In this document: positions 16,842 to 24,782 of the stretch, piece after piece
Layout of the letters: every line of letters begins with the position of its first letter
Position numbering within the stretch: the stretch's first letter is position 1
Notes under the pieces: model-generated
Database searches by the model: none
Told to the model about the DNA's origin: nothing
What the model saw: only the letters and a program-made list of their open reading frames with translations
Translations under genes and position numbers: made by a program
Assembly (NCBI GenBank): GCA_029202665.1
Contig: CP119326.1
Span: 1,922,001-1,986,000, forward strand
Direction: 5' to 3'
DNA: 64,000 nucleotides
From: Candidatus Brevundimonas colombiensis
GTDB taxonomy: Bacteria > Pseudomonadota > Alphaproteobacteria > Caulobacterales > Caulobacteraceae

Positions 16842-18020
16842 TCACCTTGTCAGGGCGCGCATCGCCTTGTCCAGTCCGTCCAGCGTCAGCGGATACATGC
16901 GGTGATCCATGATCTCGTTCAGCAGGCTGACCGAGGCGGTATAGCTCCAGTAGCGTTCGGCGACGGGGTTCAGCCAGACGGACTTGTCCCACTGCTGGCG
17001 GGCGCGCTTCATCCAGACGGCCCCGGCTTCCTCGTTCCAGTGCTCGACCGAGCCGCCGGGCATGGTGACCTCATAGGGCGACATGGTCGCATCCCCGACG
17101 AAGATGGCGCGCCAGTCGCCGGGATATTTGTTCAGCACCTCCCACGTCGGGATGCGCTCGGTGTGGCGGCGGCGGTTGTCCTTCCAGACGCCTTCATACA
17201 GGCAGTTGTGGAAGTAGAAGAACTCCAGGTTCTTGAACTCGGTCCGAGCCGCCGAGAACAGCTCCTCGACCATCTTGATGTGGCCGTCCATCGAGCCGCC
17301 GATGTCCAGGAACAGCAACACCTTGATCGTATTGCGCCGCTCGGGGCGCATCTGGATATCCAGCCAGCCCTGACGCGCCGTGCCGTCGATGGTGCCGTCG
17401 ATGTCCAGTTCGTCCGCCGCCCCCTGACGCGCGAAACGGCGCAGGCGGCGCAGGGCGACCTTGATGTTGCGGGTGCCCAGTTCGACCGTGTCGTCCAGAT
17501 TCCTGAACTCGCGCTTCTCCCAGACCTTGACCGCGCGGCCATGCTTGCCCGGCCCGCCGATCCGCACGCCCTCGGGATTATAGCCGCCGTGGCCGAACGG
17601 GCTGGTTCCGCCCGTGCCGATCCATTTGGAGCCGCCCGAATGGCGCTCCTTCTGCTCCTCCAGACGCTGTTTCAGCGTCTCCATCAGCTTGTCGAACCCG
17701 CCCAGCGCCTCGATCTGGGCCTTTTCCTCGTCGGACAGATATTTCTCGTTCAGCAGCCGCAGCCAGTCCTCAGGGATGTCCGTGGTCAGGTCCTCGCCCG
17801 CGCCCACCGTCTCGACGCCCTTGAACACCGTGCCGAACACCTGATCGAAGCGGTCGTAGTGTTTCTCGTCCTTGACCAGAACGGCGCGCGACAGGTGGTA
17901 AAAAGCCTCGACCTGACGCCCGGCGACATCGCGGTCCATGGCCTCCATCAGATGGAGCCATTCCTTCATCGACACCGGAACCTTGGCGTCGCGCAGGGCG
18001 GAGAAGAAGGGCAGGAGCAT
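16842..18020 (-). CDS. CoxE-like VWA-domain protein
   Basis: A 392-residue cytoplasmic protein whose C-terminal half is a von Willebrand A domain of the CoxE-like group. The metal-site motif is LFLDIGGSMDGH: the first Ser of D-x-S-x-S is Gly, as is usual in this subgroup. Helical N-terminus, then a Gly-rich linker (GTGGTSPFGHGGYNPEG) and conserved stretches such as FYFHNCLYEGVW and IFVGDATMSPYE. Relatives often work with MoxR AAA+ ATPases in metallo-enzyme maturation; no MoxR gene is in the window. The start at 18020 is the first ATG after the GNAT stop, 20 nt downstream of it. Longer frames overlap the GNAT gene and are rejected. Confidence 0.88.
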   Translation of the reverse strand: MLLPFFSALRDAKVPVSMKEWLHLMEAMDRDVAGRQVEAFYHLSRAVLVKDEKHYDRFDQVFGTVFKGVETVGAGEDLTTDIPEDWLRLLNEKYLSDEEKAQIEALGGFDKLMETLKQRLEEQKERHSGGSKWIGTGGTSPFGHGGYNPEGVRIGGPGKHGRAVKVWEKREFRNLDDTVELGTRNIKVALRRLRRFARQGAADELDIDGTIDGTARQGWLDIQMRPERRNTIKVLLFLDIGGSMDGHIKMVEELFSAARTEFKNLEFFYFHNCLYEGVWKDNRRRHTERIPTWEVLNKYPGDWRAIFVGDATMSPYEVTMPGGSVEHWNEEAGAVWMKRARQQWDKSVWLNPVAERYWSYTASVSLLNEIMDHRMYPLTLDGLDKAMRALTR

Positions 18021-18040
18021 GGGGGCAGGGTGAACCCTGA

Positions 18041-18568
18041 TCAGCCGCGCCGCAAGATGAACTCGCGGTCGCGCCAGGCGCCGACCGGGTAGTCGTATTC
18101 GCCGACCTTTGCGAAGCCGTGGGCGGCGTAGAGGCGCTGGGCCTTTTCGTTTCCGCTCCAGACGCCGATCCACAGCGGGCCGGCGGTGTTCGCCTGCATC
18201 CAGTCCAGCGCCAGGTTCAGCAGCGCCGTGCCCAGGCCCAGGCCCTGCGCCGCCCTGGCGACATAGAGACGGCGCAGCTCCAGATCGCCCGTCCGGGCGT
18301 CCGGGTGGGGCAGGCCGTTGGGACCGGCGTTGGCGAGGGCCAGCAGTTCGCCGTCGCGTTCGGCCACCCACCAGGCGCAGCCCGGTTCCGCCAGCTTCTT
18401 CCGTGTCGGCTCCAGGTCGAAACTGGCGTCGAGAAAGGCCTTCAGATCGACGGGCGGATAGGGGATGCGGAAGCCGGTGACAAAGGTGTCGACGAAGGTC
18501 TGGCGGCCCAGGGAGCCCAGGGCGGCGGCGTCTTCCAGGCGGGCGGGGCGGATCACGGGCGCGGTCAT
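18041..18568 (-). CDS. GNAT-family N-acetyltransferase
   Basis: A 175-residue GNAT acetyltransferase. The acetyl-CoA pyrophosphate loop is AAQGLGLGTALLNLAL (Q/R-x-x-G-x-G pattern), preceded by the strand ELRRLYVA and followed by GNEKAQRLYAAHGFAKVGEYDY, a typical motif B. It would transfer an acetyl group to an amine of a small molecule or protein; the substrate is unknown. It lies 20 nt upstream of the VWA gene on the same strand, so the two are probably co-transcribed. Confidence 0.9.
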   Translation of the reverse strand: MTAPVIRPARLEDAAALGSLGRQTFVDTFVTGFRIPYPPVDLKAFLDASFDLEPTRKKLAEPGCAWWVAERDGELLALANAGPNGLPHPDARTGDLELRRLYVARAAQGLGLGTALLNLALDWMQANTAGPLWIGVWSGNEKAQRLYAAHGFAKVGEYDYPVGAWRDREFILRRG

Positions 18569-18738
18569 GGCCGTCGTTAGACGGCAAGGGGCGGGGGCCG
18601 TCCAGCGCGATCGCGCGGCGCGGCTGTTGGTCGAGGTTGTGTCGGCGCGCGAGGGGGGCTACCACCTTGAAGGATCAGGCCGTTCGTCGGTCGCACGCGT
18701 CGCCGCGCCAGGGGAGGACTCAGGACGTTAAAGCCTTG

Positions 18739-19425
18739 ATGCCAAAGGTCCGTCCGCTCGTCATGTCTGTCCCCGCCCTGTCCCTCGATTCGACTGAGCC
18801 GTCCGTGGTTCCACCCCCCGCCGCACCCTCTGTCGGCGCCTTGGTGGCGACCCGCCCCGGCGCGATCATCCTGACCCGCCACGGCGAGCCGGCCCTGTCG
18901 CGCAAATGCCTGATCACGGCGCGACAGTACGGCGACTGGTGGGCCAGATACGAGATCGGCGGCCTTCTGGCCGGCCAGACGCCTCCCGCCGAACTGGTCG
19001 CCACGGTCCAGGGCGCGGGCGCCATCTACGCCTCCACCCGCCAGCGCGCCCAGGAGACCGCCGCCGCCGTTGCGGCGGGGCGCGAGATCATGTCGGACGT
19101 CATGTTCATCGAGGCGCCCCTGCCGCCGCCGCCGGTGCCGGAATGGATCAAGCTGTCGCCGAAATGGTGGGGCGTGGTGTCGCGCTTCTGGTGGCATGCC
19201 TTCGACCATCACGACGGCCAGGAAACCCGGGCCCAGGCTGAGGCCCGCGCCGAGCAGGCGGCGCAAAAGCTGATCGCGCGCGCCGAAAGCGGCCAGGACG
19301 TGCTGGTCTTCGCCCACGGCTATTTCAACCATATGGTCGGTCGCGCCCTGAAGAGCGACGGCTGGAAACTGGTCCACAACCAGGGCTTCAAATACTGGTC
19401 CCAGCGTCGCTACGAGAAGCGATAG
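18739..19425 (+). CDS. Histidine phosphatase superfamily protein
   Basis: A 228-residue protein of the phosphoglycerate-mutase-like histidine phosphatase fold. The phospho-acceptor motif is ILTRHGEPAL, the second arginine is in ASTRQRAQETA, and the second histidine is in VFAHGYFNHMVG. A ~40-residue Pro/Ala-rich N-terminus precedes the domain. The start is uncertain (ATG at 18739 or 18763). It probably dephosphorylates a small metabolite. The insert with WIKLSPKWWGVVSRFWWHAF is rich in aromatics and may contact a membrane or partner. Confidence 0.82.
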   Translation: MPKVRPLVMSVPALSLDSTEPSVVPPPAAPSVGALVATRPGAIILTRHGEPALSRKCLITARQYGDWWARYEIGGLLAGQTPPAELVATVQGAGAIYASTRQRAQETAAAVAAGREIMSDVMFIEAPLPPPPVPEWIKLSPKWWGVVSRFWWHAFDHHDGQETRAQAEARAEQAAQKLIARAESGQDVLVFAHGYFNHMVGRALKSDGWKLVHNQGFKYWSQRRYEKR

Positions 19426-19473
19426 CCGCTTCTGACGTTGAAGCGCGCGTCGACCCCCTCTAGGGTCCGCGCC

Positions 19474-19725
19474 ATGACCGACGCCGTCCCCGCCATCCCC
19501 GCCGATCTCAGCTTCGAAGACGCCCTGCAACGGCTGGAGACCATCGTGTCCCGCCTGGAATCCGGTCAGGCCCCGCTGGAGGAATCCATCGCCCTGTACG
19601 AAGAGGGCGCGCGGCTGAAGGCGCATTGCGAGGCGCGGCTGAAGGCCGCCCAGCTGCGCGTCGAAAAGATCGTCGTCGGTCCCGACGGCCAGGCCAAGGG
19701 CATCGAGGCGGCCTCGTTCGAATGA
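19474..19725 (+). CDS. xseB: Exodeoxyribonuclease VII small subunit
   Basis: An 83-residue XseB. The diagnostic helical stretch LSFEDALQRLETIVSRLESG continues QAPLEESIALYEEGARL, the family signature. It associates with XseA, which is not in the window, to degrade single-stranded DNA. The ATG at 19474 is preferred over an upstream in-frame TTG because the family starts close to this point. It lies 40 nt before ispA, the usual xseB-ispA-dxs order. Confidence 0.95.
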   Translation: MTDAVPAIPADLSFEDALQRLETIVSRLESGQAPLEESIALYEEGARLKAHCEARLKAAQLRVEKIVVGPDGQAKGIEAASFE

Positions 19726-19765
19726 TCCTTCATCGTCTCGCGGCGGCGAAGGGCGGTCGGTCGTC

Positions 19766-20680
19766 TTGACCCGCGTCATCGCCGCCAATTCCCCCGAACA
19801 GGCGGTGATCGACCGCGTGGGCGAGGTCGCGGACCTGGTCACGGTCGCGCTGGACGAACTGCTGCCGCGCGCCGAGGGGCCGGAATCGCGCCTGACCGAG
19901 GCCATGCGCTATGCGGCCCTCGGGCCGGGCAAGCGGCTGCGGCCCTTCTTCGCGCTGGAGGCGGCGCGGCTGTTCGACATCGACGAACGCTCGGTGCTGC
20001 GGGCCGCCTGCGCGCTGGAATGCGTCCACGCCTATAGTCTGGTGCATGACGACCTGCCGTGCATGGACGACGACGACATGCGGCGCGGCCGCCCCACCGT
20101 CCACCGCGCCTATGACGAGGCGACGGCGGTGCTGGCCGGCGACGCCCTGCAAACCGCCGCCTTCGACATCATCCTGCATGAAGACACGCATGAGGACGCG
20201 GCCGTGCGCTGCGAACTGGCGGCGCGGCTGTCGCTGGCCTCCGGCGCGCGGGGCATGGCGGGCGGTCAGATGATCGACCTTCTGGGCGTGCGCGACGATC
20301 TGGGCGGGGTGGCGCGGATGCAGCGGCTGAAGACCGGCGCCCTGTTCGCCTATGCGTTCGAAATCCCGCTGATCGTCGCCGACGCCTCGGCCCTGCATCG
20401 CCACGCCCTGATCAGCTTCGCCCACGACGTCGGCCTGGCCTATCAGATCGTCGACGATCTTCTGGACGCCGAAGGTTCGGCCGAGGAGATGGGCAAGGCG
20501 GCGGGCGGCAAGGACGCAGCCCTGGGCAAGACCAACTTCGTCACCTTGCTGGGGCTGGAGGCGGCGCGGCACAGGGTCGCGCACCTGGCCCATCAGGCCC
20601 GCTCGCATCTGGAGCCGTTCGGCGAAGAGGCCGAAATCCTCAGAGCCAGCGTGGACTTTGTGCTAAAGCGCCGGTCCTGA
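19766..20680 (+). CDS. ispA: Polyprenyl diphosphate synthase (geranyl/farnesyl type)
   Basis: A 304-residue short-chain isoprenyl diphosphate synthase. The first aspartate-rich motif is HDDLPCMDDDDMRRG (about 93-107) and the second is IVDDLLDAEG (about 228-237). It condenses IPP with DMAPP/GPP to supply farnesyl diphosphate for quinone, carotenoid and undecaprenyl synthesis. The start is a TTG at 19766, with no in-frame ATG nearby upstream. It sits between xseB and dxs; the dxs ATG is 58 nt downstream. Confidence 0.93.
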   Translation: MTRVIAANSPEQAVIDRVGEVADLVTVALDELLPRAEGPESRLTEAMRYAALGPGKRLRPFFALEAARLFDIDERSVLRAACALECVHAYSLVHDDLPCMDDDDMRRGRPTVHRAYDEATAVLAGDALQTAAFDIILHEDTHEDAAVRCELAARLSLASGARGMAGGQMIDLLGVRDDLGGVARMQRLKTGALFAYAFEIPLIVADASALHRHALISFAHDVGLAYQIVDDLLDAEGSAEEMGKAAGGKDAALGKTNFVTLLGLEAARHRVAHLAHQARSHLEPFGEEAEILRASVDFVLKRRS

Positions 20681-20738
20681 TAGGAAACCTGACCTGTTTC
20701 GACGGGTTACGACAAGAAGACCTTCAAGGTTCCGCCTG

Positions 20739-22649
20739 ATGCCTGACACCCCCCTGCTCGACACCGTCAAGATTCCCGCAGATATGCGGAACTTCGACAT
20801 CGCCCAGCTGAAACAGCTGGCCGACGAGGTGCGGGTCGAGACCATCGACGCCGTGTCGGTCACCGGCGGGCATCTGGGCGCGGGTCTTGGGGTGGTCGAG
20901 TTGACCACGGCGCTGCACCATGTGTTCGAGACGCCCAAGGACATCCTGATCTGGGACGTCGGTCATCAGTGCTATCCGCACAAGATCCTGACCGGGCGTC
21001 GCGACCGCATCCGCACCCTGCGTCAGGGCGGCGGCCTGTCCGGTTTCACCAAGCGCAGCGAAAGCGAATACGATCCGTTCGGCGCCGCCCACGCCTCGAC
21101 CTCGATCAGCGCCGCCCTGGGCTTCTCCGCCGCGCGCGACCAGAAGGGCGAGAAGAACCGGGTCGTGGCCGTTATCGGCGATGGCTCCATGTCGGCGGGC
21201 ATGGCCTATGAGGCGATGAACAACGCGGCCGAGGCCACAAGCGGCCAGCTGATGGTCATTCTGAACGACAACGACATGTCGATCGCCCCGCCGGTCGGCG
21301 GGATGAGCGCCTATCTGGCCGGGCTGGTGTCGGGCGGGGCCTATCAGAACGTGCGGCGGCTGGGGAAATCCGTGGCTCAGCATCTGCCGCGACCCTTCCG
21401 CAAGGCGGCCAAGAAGGCCGAGGAATATGCGCGCGGCATGGTGACGGGCGGCACCTTCTTCGAGGAGTTGGGCTTCTATTACGTCGGGCCCATCGACGGG
21501 CACGACATGGACAATCTGGTGCCGATTCTGAAGAAGGCGGCGGCCATCGAGGACCGGCCCGTGCTGGTCCACGTCGTGACTCAGAAGGGCAAGGGCTATG
21601 CGCCCGCCGAGTCGAGCGCCGACAAACTCCATGCGGTGGTCAAGTTCGACGTGGTGTCGGGCAAACAGGCCAAGGCCGTGTCGAACGCCCCCAGCTACAC
21701 CAAGGTGTTCGGGACCGAACTGATCAAACACGCCAAGGTCGATCCGACGGTGGTGGCCATCACCGCCGCCATGCCCTCGGGCACGGGTCTGGACCTGTTC
21801 GGCCAGGCCTTCCCCGAGCGGACCTTCGACGTCGGCATCGCCGAACAGCACGCCGTGACATTTGCGGCCGGTCTGGCGGCGGACGGGATGAAGCCCGTCT
21901 GCGCCATCTATTCGACCTTCCTGCAACGGGGCTACGACCAGGTGGTCCATGACGTGGCCATCCAGTCGCTGCCGGTGCGGTTCGCGATGGACCGGGCCGG
22001 TCTGGTCGGGGCCGATGGTTCGACCCATGCGGGATCGTTCGACATCGGCTTCATGGGCGCGCTGCCCGGCATGGTGCTGATGGCCGCCTCGGACGAGGCG
22101 GAGCTGGCGGCGATGATCTCGACGTCCCTGGCCATCGACGACCGCCCCAGCGCCTTCCGCTATCCGCGCGGCGACGGGGTGGGCGTGGACATCCTCGAAC
22201 TGGCCGCCCCGCTGGAGATCGGCAAGGGCCGGATCGTGCGCGAGGGAACCTCGGTCGCCATCCTGTCGCTGGGCACGCGTTTGCAGGAATCGCTGAAGGC
22301 GGCGGACCTGCTGGCGGCCAAGGGCGTGTCCGCGACCGTGGCCGACGCCCGTTTCGCCAAGCCGCTGGACGCCGATCTGATCCTGCGTCTGGCGCGCGAA
22401 CACGAGGCCCTCATCACGGTGGAGGAGGGCGCCATGGGCGGCTTCGGCGCCTTCGTGCTGCAGCTTCTGGCCGAAAAGGGCGCGCTGGATCGCGGCCTGA
22501 AGGTCCGCACCCTGAACCTGCCGGACATCTTCCAGGACCAGGATTCGCCTACGGTCATGTACGCCAAGGCCGGGCTGAACGCCGAACATATCGCCGCCGC
22601 CTCCCTGACCGCCCTGGGCGTCGAGGCCACGAGGGCCGCGCGCGCCTGA
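20739..22649 (+). CDS. dxs: 1-deoxy-D-xylulose-5-phosphate synthase
   Basis: A 636-residue DXS, the first enzyme of the MEP isoprenoid pathway: pyruvate plus glyceraldehyde-3-phosphate to DXP. Thiamine-diphosphate site GDGSMSAGMAYEAMNNA (about 147), catalytic region SVTGGHLGAGLGVVELTTAL near residue 40, transketolase central domain with DVGIAEQHAVTFAAGLA, and a C-terminal domain (TVEEGAMGGFGAFVLQ). With ispA upstream it makes a small isoprenoid operon. Full length for the family. Confidence 0.97.
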   Translation: MPDTPLLDTVKIPADMRNFDIAQLKQLADEVRVETIDAVSVTGGHLGAGLGVVELTTALHHVFETPKDILIWDVGHQCYPHKILTGRRDRIRTLRQGGGLSGFTKRSESEYDPFGAAHASTSISAALGFSAARDQKGEKNRVVAVIGDGSMSAGMAYEAMNNAAEATSGQLMVILNDNDMSIAPPVGGMSAYLAGLVSGGAYQNVRRLGKSVAQHLPRPFRKAAKKAEEYARGMVTGGTFFEELGFYYVGPIDGHDMDNLVPILKKAAAIEDRPVLVHVVTQKGKGYAPAESSADKLHAVVKFDVVSGKQAKAVSNAPSYTKVFGTELIKHAKVDPTVVAITAAMPSGTGLDLFGQAFPERTFDVGIAEQHAVTFAAGLAADGMKPVCAIYSTFLQRGYDQVVHDVAIQSLPVRFAMDRAGLVGADGSTHAGSFDIGFMGALPGMVLMAASDEAELAAMISTSLAIDDRPSAFRYPRGDGVGVDILELAAPLEIGKGRIVREGTSVAILSLGTRLQESLKAADLLAAKGVSATVADARFAKPLDADLILRLAREHEALITVEEGAMGGFGAFVLQLLAEKGALDRGLKVRTLNLPDIFQDQDSPTVMYAKAGLNAEHIAAASLTALGVEATRAARA

Positions 22650-22866
22650 GCGCCAGCCGCCCCGGCGGTTGCGACAAGCCTGAAACACGTCACACGACAA
22701 GACGCCGCCTGATACGGGTGCGTCCTTGCGCCTGCGTTTCCGCCGACGTGGCGGGCGCTATCTGCGTGTTGGCGCCGAGGATCGGACGGCGATTACAACC
22801 TGAAGACTATGATTTTTGCCGATTGACGATTGCGGCGTCTTGTCGCACGGTCGTTGCTGATCGTCG

Positions 22867-22890
22867 TTACGTGTTTACGAACGTATTACG
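22867..22890 (+). promoter_or_regulatory. Three TTACG repeats before the psp-like cluster
   Basis: TTACG occurs at 22867, 22875 and 22886, and the middle copy forms a short palindrome (TACGAACGTA). The cluster ends 18 nt before the ATG of the ribbon-helix-helix-like gene. It could be an operator for that protein or part of a promoter; both are inference. The 259-nt gap after dxs holds nothing else that I can support. Confidence 0.35.
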
Positions 22891-22908
22891 TTGTGATACA
22901 TCTTGCGC

Positions 22909-23412
22909 ATGGCTTCTCTTACCACGCCCCTCAGCGTCCGATTGTCGGAGGACGACACCAGCTTTCTGGCGGAGCTAGAGATCGAAGGCGCCGTCACGGC
23001 CAGCGACAAGATTCGCGGCCTGATCCGTCAGGCCCGGCATCGCGCCGAGCCGGTTGATTCCTTTCCCGTCGCGCTGGCGATCAGTCACGAACATCTGGCG
23101 GCGGCGGTGCGGTCCGTCCGGGTCATCGAACAGGATCTGGATTGCCATTCCGAGGTCGCGGTCGGCCTGATGACGACGGCGGAAGAATTTTTGGCCTTGG
23201 CGCTGGCGACGCCTCGACCGGGGGCCGCGACCGGCGATCTGGCCCGGCATGAGGCGCGTCTGGTGGATTGCGCCGCGCGGATGACCGAGCAACTGCTGCG
23301 CTGGGCGGTTACGCCGACGGCGCCGGCCTACGACCCCGCTGTGATCACGCACAGGCTGGCTGGCCTGTCGGACTTGATGCGGATTGTTTCTGCGGCTCAG
23401 GCCGCGCGCTAA
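22909..23412 (+). CDS. Ribbon-helix-helix-like protein heading a PspA cluster
   Basis: A 167-residue soluble protein. Residues 7-43 look like a ribbon-helix-helix DNA-binding fold: strand PLSVRLSE, helix DDTSFLAELEIEG, then TASDKIRGLIRQARH. The remaining ~120 residues are helical (EHLAAAVRSVRVIEQDLDCH, ARHEARLVDCAARMTEQLL) with no family that I recognise. The ATG at 22909 is chosen because it follows the TTACG cluster and a purine-rich leader. It lies 15 nt before pspA in the same direction, so it may be the local regulator or a structural partner. Confidence 0.65.
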   Translation: MASLTTPLSVRLSEDDTSFLAELEIEGAVTASDKIRGLIRQARHRAEPVDSFPVALAISHEHLAAAVRSVRVIEQDLDCHSEVAVGLMTTAEEFLALALATPRPGAATGDLARHEARLVDCAARMTEQLLRWAVTPTAPAYDPAVITHRLAGLSDLMRIVSAAQAAR

Positions 23413-23427
23413 CGGAAGGATAGGATC

Positions 23428-24111
23428 ATGGCGGACACCCTGGGCGCACGCGTCGGCCGCATCGTCTCTGGCAGCGCGCATGCGTTGATAGACGCCATCG
23501 AGGGCGCGATGCCGGATGCGGTCATCCAGCAGACCCTGCGAGAGATTGACAAGGCGGTGGACGATGTCCGCGCCGAACTGGGCCGCACCATCGCCAGCAA
23601 GCATCTGGCCAACAAGCGGTTGACCGAACAGAGCAGCCGTCACGAAGAACTGTCCGGCCAGACCGAACTGGCCCTGCGCGAAGGCCGCGAAGACCTGGCC
23701 CGCGCCGCCGTCGAACATCAGCTGGATGTGGAGGCGCAGATTCCTGTGCTGGAAGCCACGGTCGCCGACGCCGCCAAGCGCGAGGTCGAGTTGGAAGGCT
23801 ATGTCGCCGCCCTGCAGGCCAAGCGCCGCGAGATGGAGGAGGCGTTCCAGTCCATGCTGTTGGCCCGCGCCCGCAGCGCACAGGAAGCCGGCGCCCCGGC
23901 CAGCCCGGACGGCGCTCCCAGCGTCACCCGACGGGTCGAGAATGCGACCGGCGCCTTTGATCGTCTGATGGCGCGCGAGGGGGCGCCGGGTCTTGGCGGC
24001 GTGGATCGCGATCAGGGCGCCAAGCTGGCGGAGCTGGATAATCTGGCGCGGCGCAACCGGGTTGAAGAACGTCTGGCCGCCGTCAAGGCGCGCACCAGCG
24101 ATCAGGGCTGA
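23428..24111 (+). CDS. PspA/IM30-family protein
   Basis: A 227-residue, almost entirely helical protein of the PspA/IM30/Vipp1 (ESCRT-III-like) superfamily, closer to the YjfJ branch than to canonical PspA. The N-terminal amphipathic segment (LGARVGRIVSGSAHALIDAIEG) would bind stressed membrane. It is followed by IQQTLREIDKAVDDVRAELG, the family's helix 1, and a long coiled coil to about residue 150. A linker with GAPASPDGAPS precedes a short C-terminal helix. Good ribosome site (GGAAGGATAGG). Co-linear with the yqiJ- and yqiK-like genes. Confidence 0.88.
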   Translation: MADTLGARVGRIVSGSAHALIDAIEGAMPDAVIQQTLREIDKAVDDVRAELGRTIASKHLANKRLTEQSSRHEELSGQTELALREGREDLARAAVEHQLDVEAQIPVLEATVADAAKREVELEGYVAALQAKRREMEEAFQSMLLARARSAQEAGAPASPDGAPSVTRRVENATGAFDRLMAREGAPGLGGVDRDQGAKLAELDNLARRNRVEERLAAVKARTSDQG

Positions 24112-24119
24112 CCGCGTCG

Positions 24120-24755
24120 ATGTGGAGCTTCCTGCTTTCGCCCGACAATGTGCCTTTCGTTGCGGCCCTGGTCCTGATGCTGCTGATCGGCGCGGCCGAG
24201 GCGGTCGGTCTGGGCGGAGGTCTGGCGCTGGGCGAGGGGCTGGATGGGATGGACGGCGACCTCAATGTCGAGACGCCGTCCCTGCTGTCCTGGATCAATG
24301 TCGGACGCCTGCCGCTGCTGATGCTGATCGTGGTCTTCCTGTTCGGCTTCGGCCTGACCGGGCTGGTCGGACAGCAGATTGTGCAGGCGGTGCTGGGCCG
24401 AACGGGGCCGTGGTTCCTGATGGCGCCCGCCGCCTTTGCCGTGGCCCTGCCGGTCACGCGGGTCTTCGGCCGTGTCGTCGCCCGCATCATGCCGCGCGAT
24501 GAGACGACGGCGGTGTCGCGCGACAGTCTGGTCGGACGGGTCGCCGTCATCGTCACCGGCGACGCCAGCCACGGTAACGCCGCGCAGGCGCGGGTGCGCG
24601 ATCAGCACGGGCAGGTCCACTATGTCATGGTCGAGCCGGACAATCTGGCCGACCAGTTCGCGCAAGGCGCCAGCGTGCTGCTGGTCCGATATGCGGGCGC
24701 CAAATATTTCGCCATCCACAACACCAGCGCCTCGCTTCGCGACGCGACGGTCTGA
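24120..24755 (+). CDS. YqiJ-like membrane protein with OB-fold (DUF1449)
   Basis: A 211-residue membrane protein with three to four helices in residues 10-125 (NVPFVAALVLMLLIGAAEAV, LLMLIVVFLFGFGLTGLV, FLMAPAAFAVALPVT) and a C-terminal soluble OB-fold-like domain (LVGRVAVIVTGDA, GNAAQARVRDQHGQVHYVMV), as in YqiJ and NfeD proteins. These sit beside flotillins and are thought to work with them in membrane-domain organisation. It starts 8 nt after the pspA-like stop and is followed by the flotillin gene after 27 nt. Confidence 0.87.
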   Translation: MWSFLLSPDNVPFVAALVLMLLIGAAEAVGLGGGLALGEGLDGMDGDLNVETPSLLSWINVGRLPLLMLIVVFLFGFGLTGLVGQQIVQAVLGRTGPWFLMAPAAFAVALPVTRVFGRVVARIMPRDETTAVSRDSLVGRVAVIVTGDASHGNAAQARVRDQHGQVHYVMVEPDNLADQFAQGASVLLVRYAGAKYFAIHNTSASLRDATV

Positions 24756-24782
24756 ACGACTTTTCTCATCAGGGGCTGTTAA

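Noticed and set aside
18021..18665. In-frame upstream extension of the VWA gene
   Set aside because: It runs through the GNAT gene in another frame and has no conserved residues; the ATG at 18020 gives the family length.
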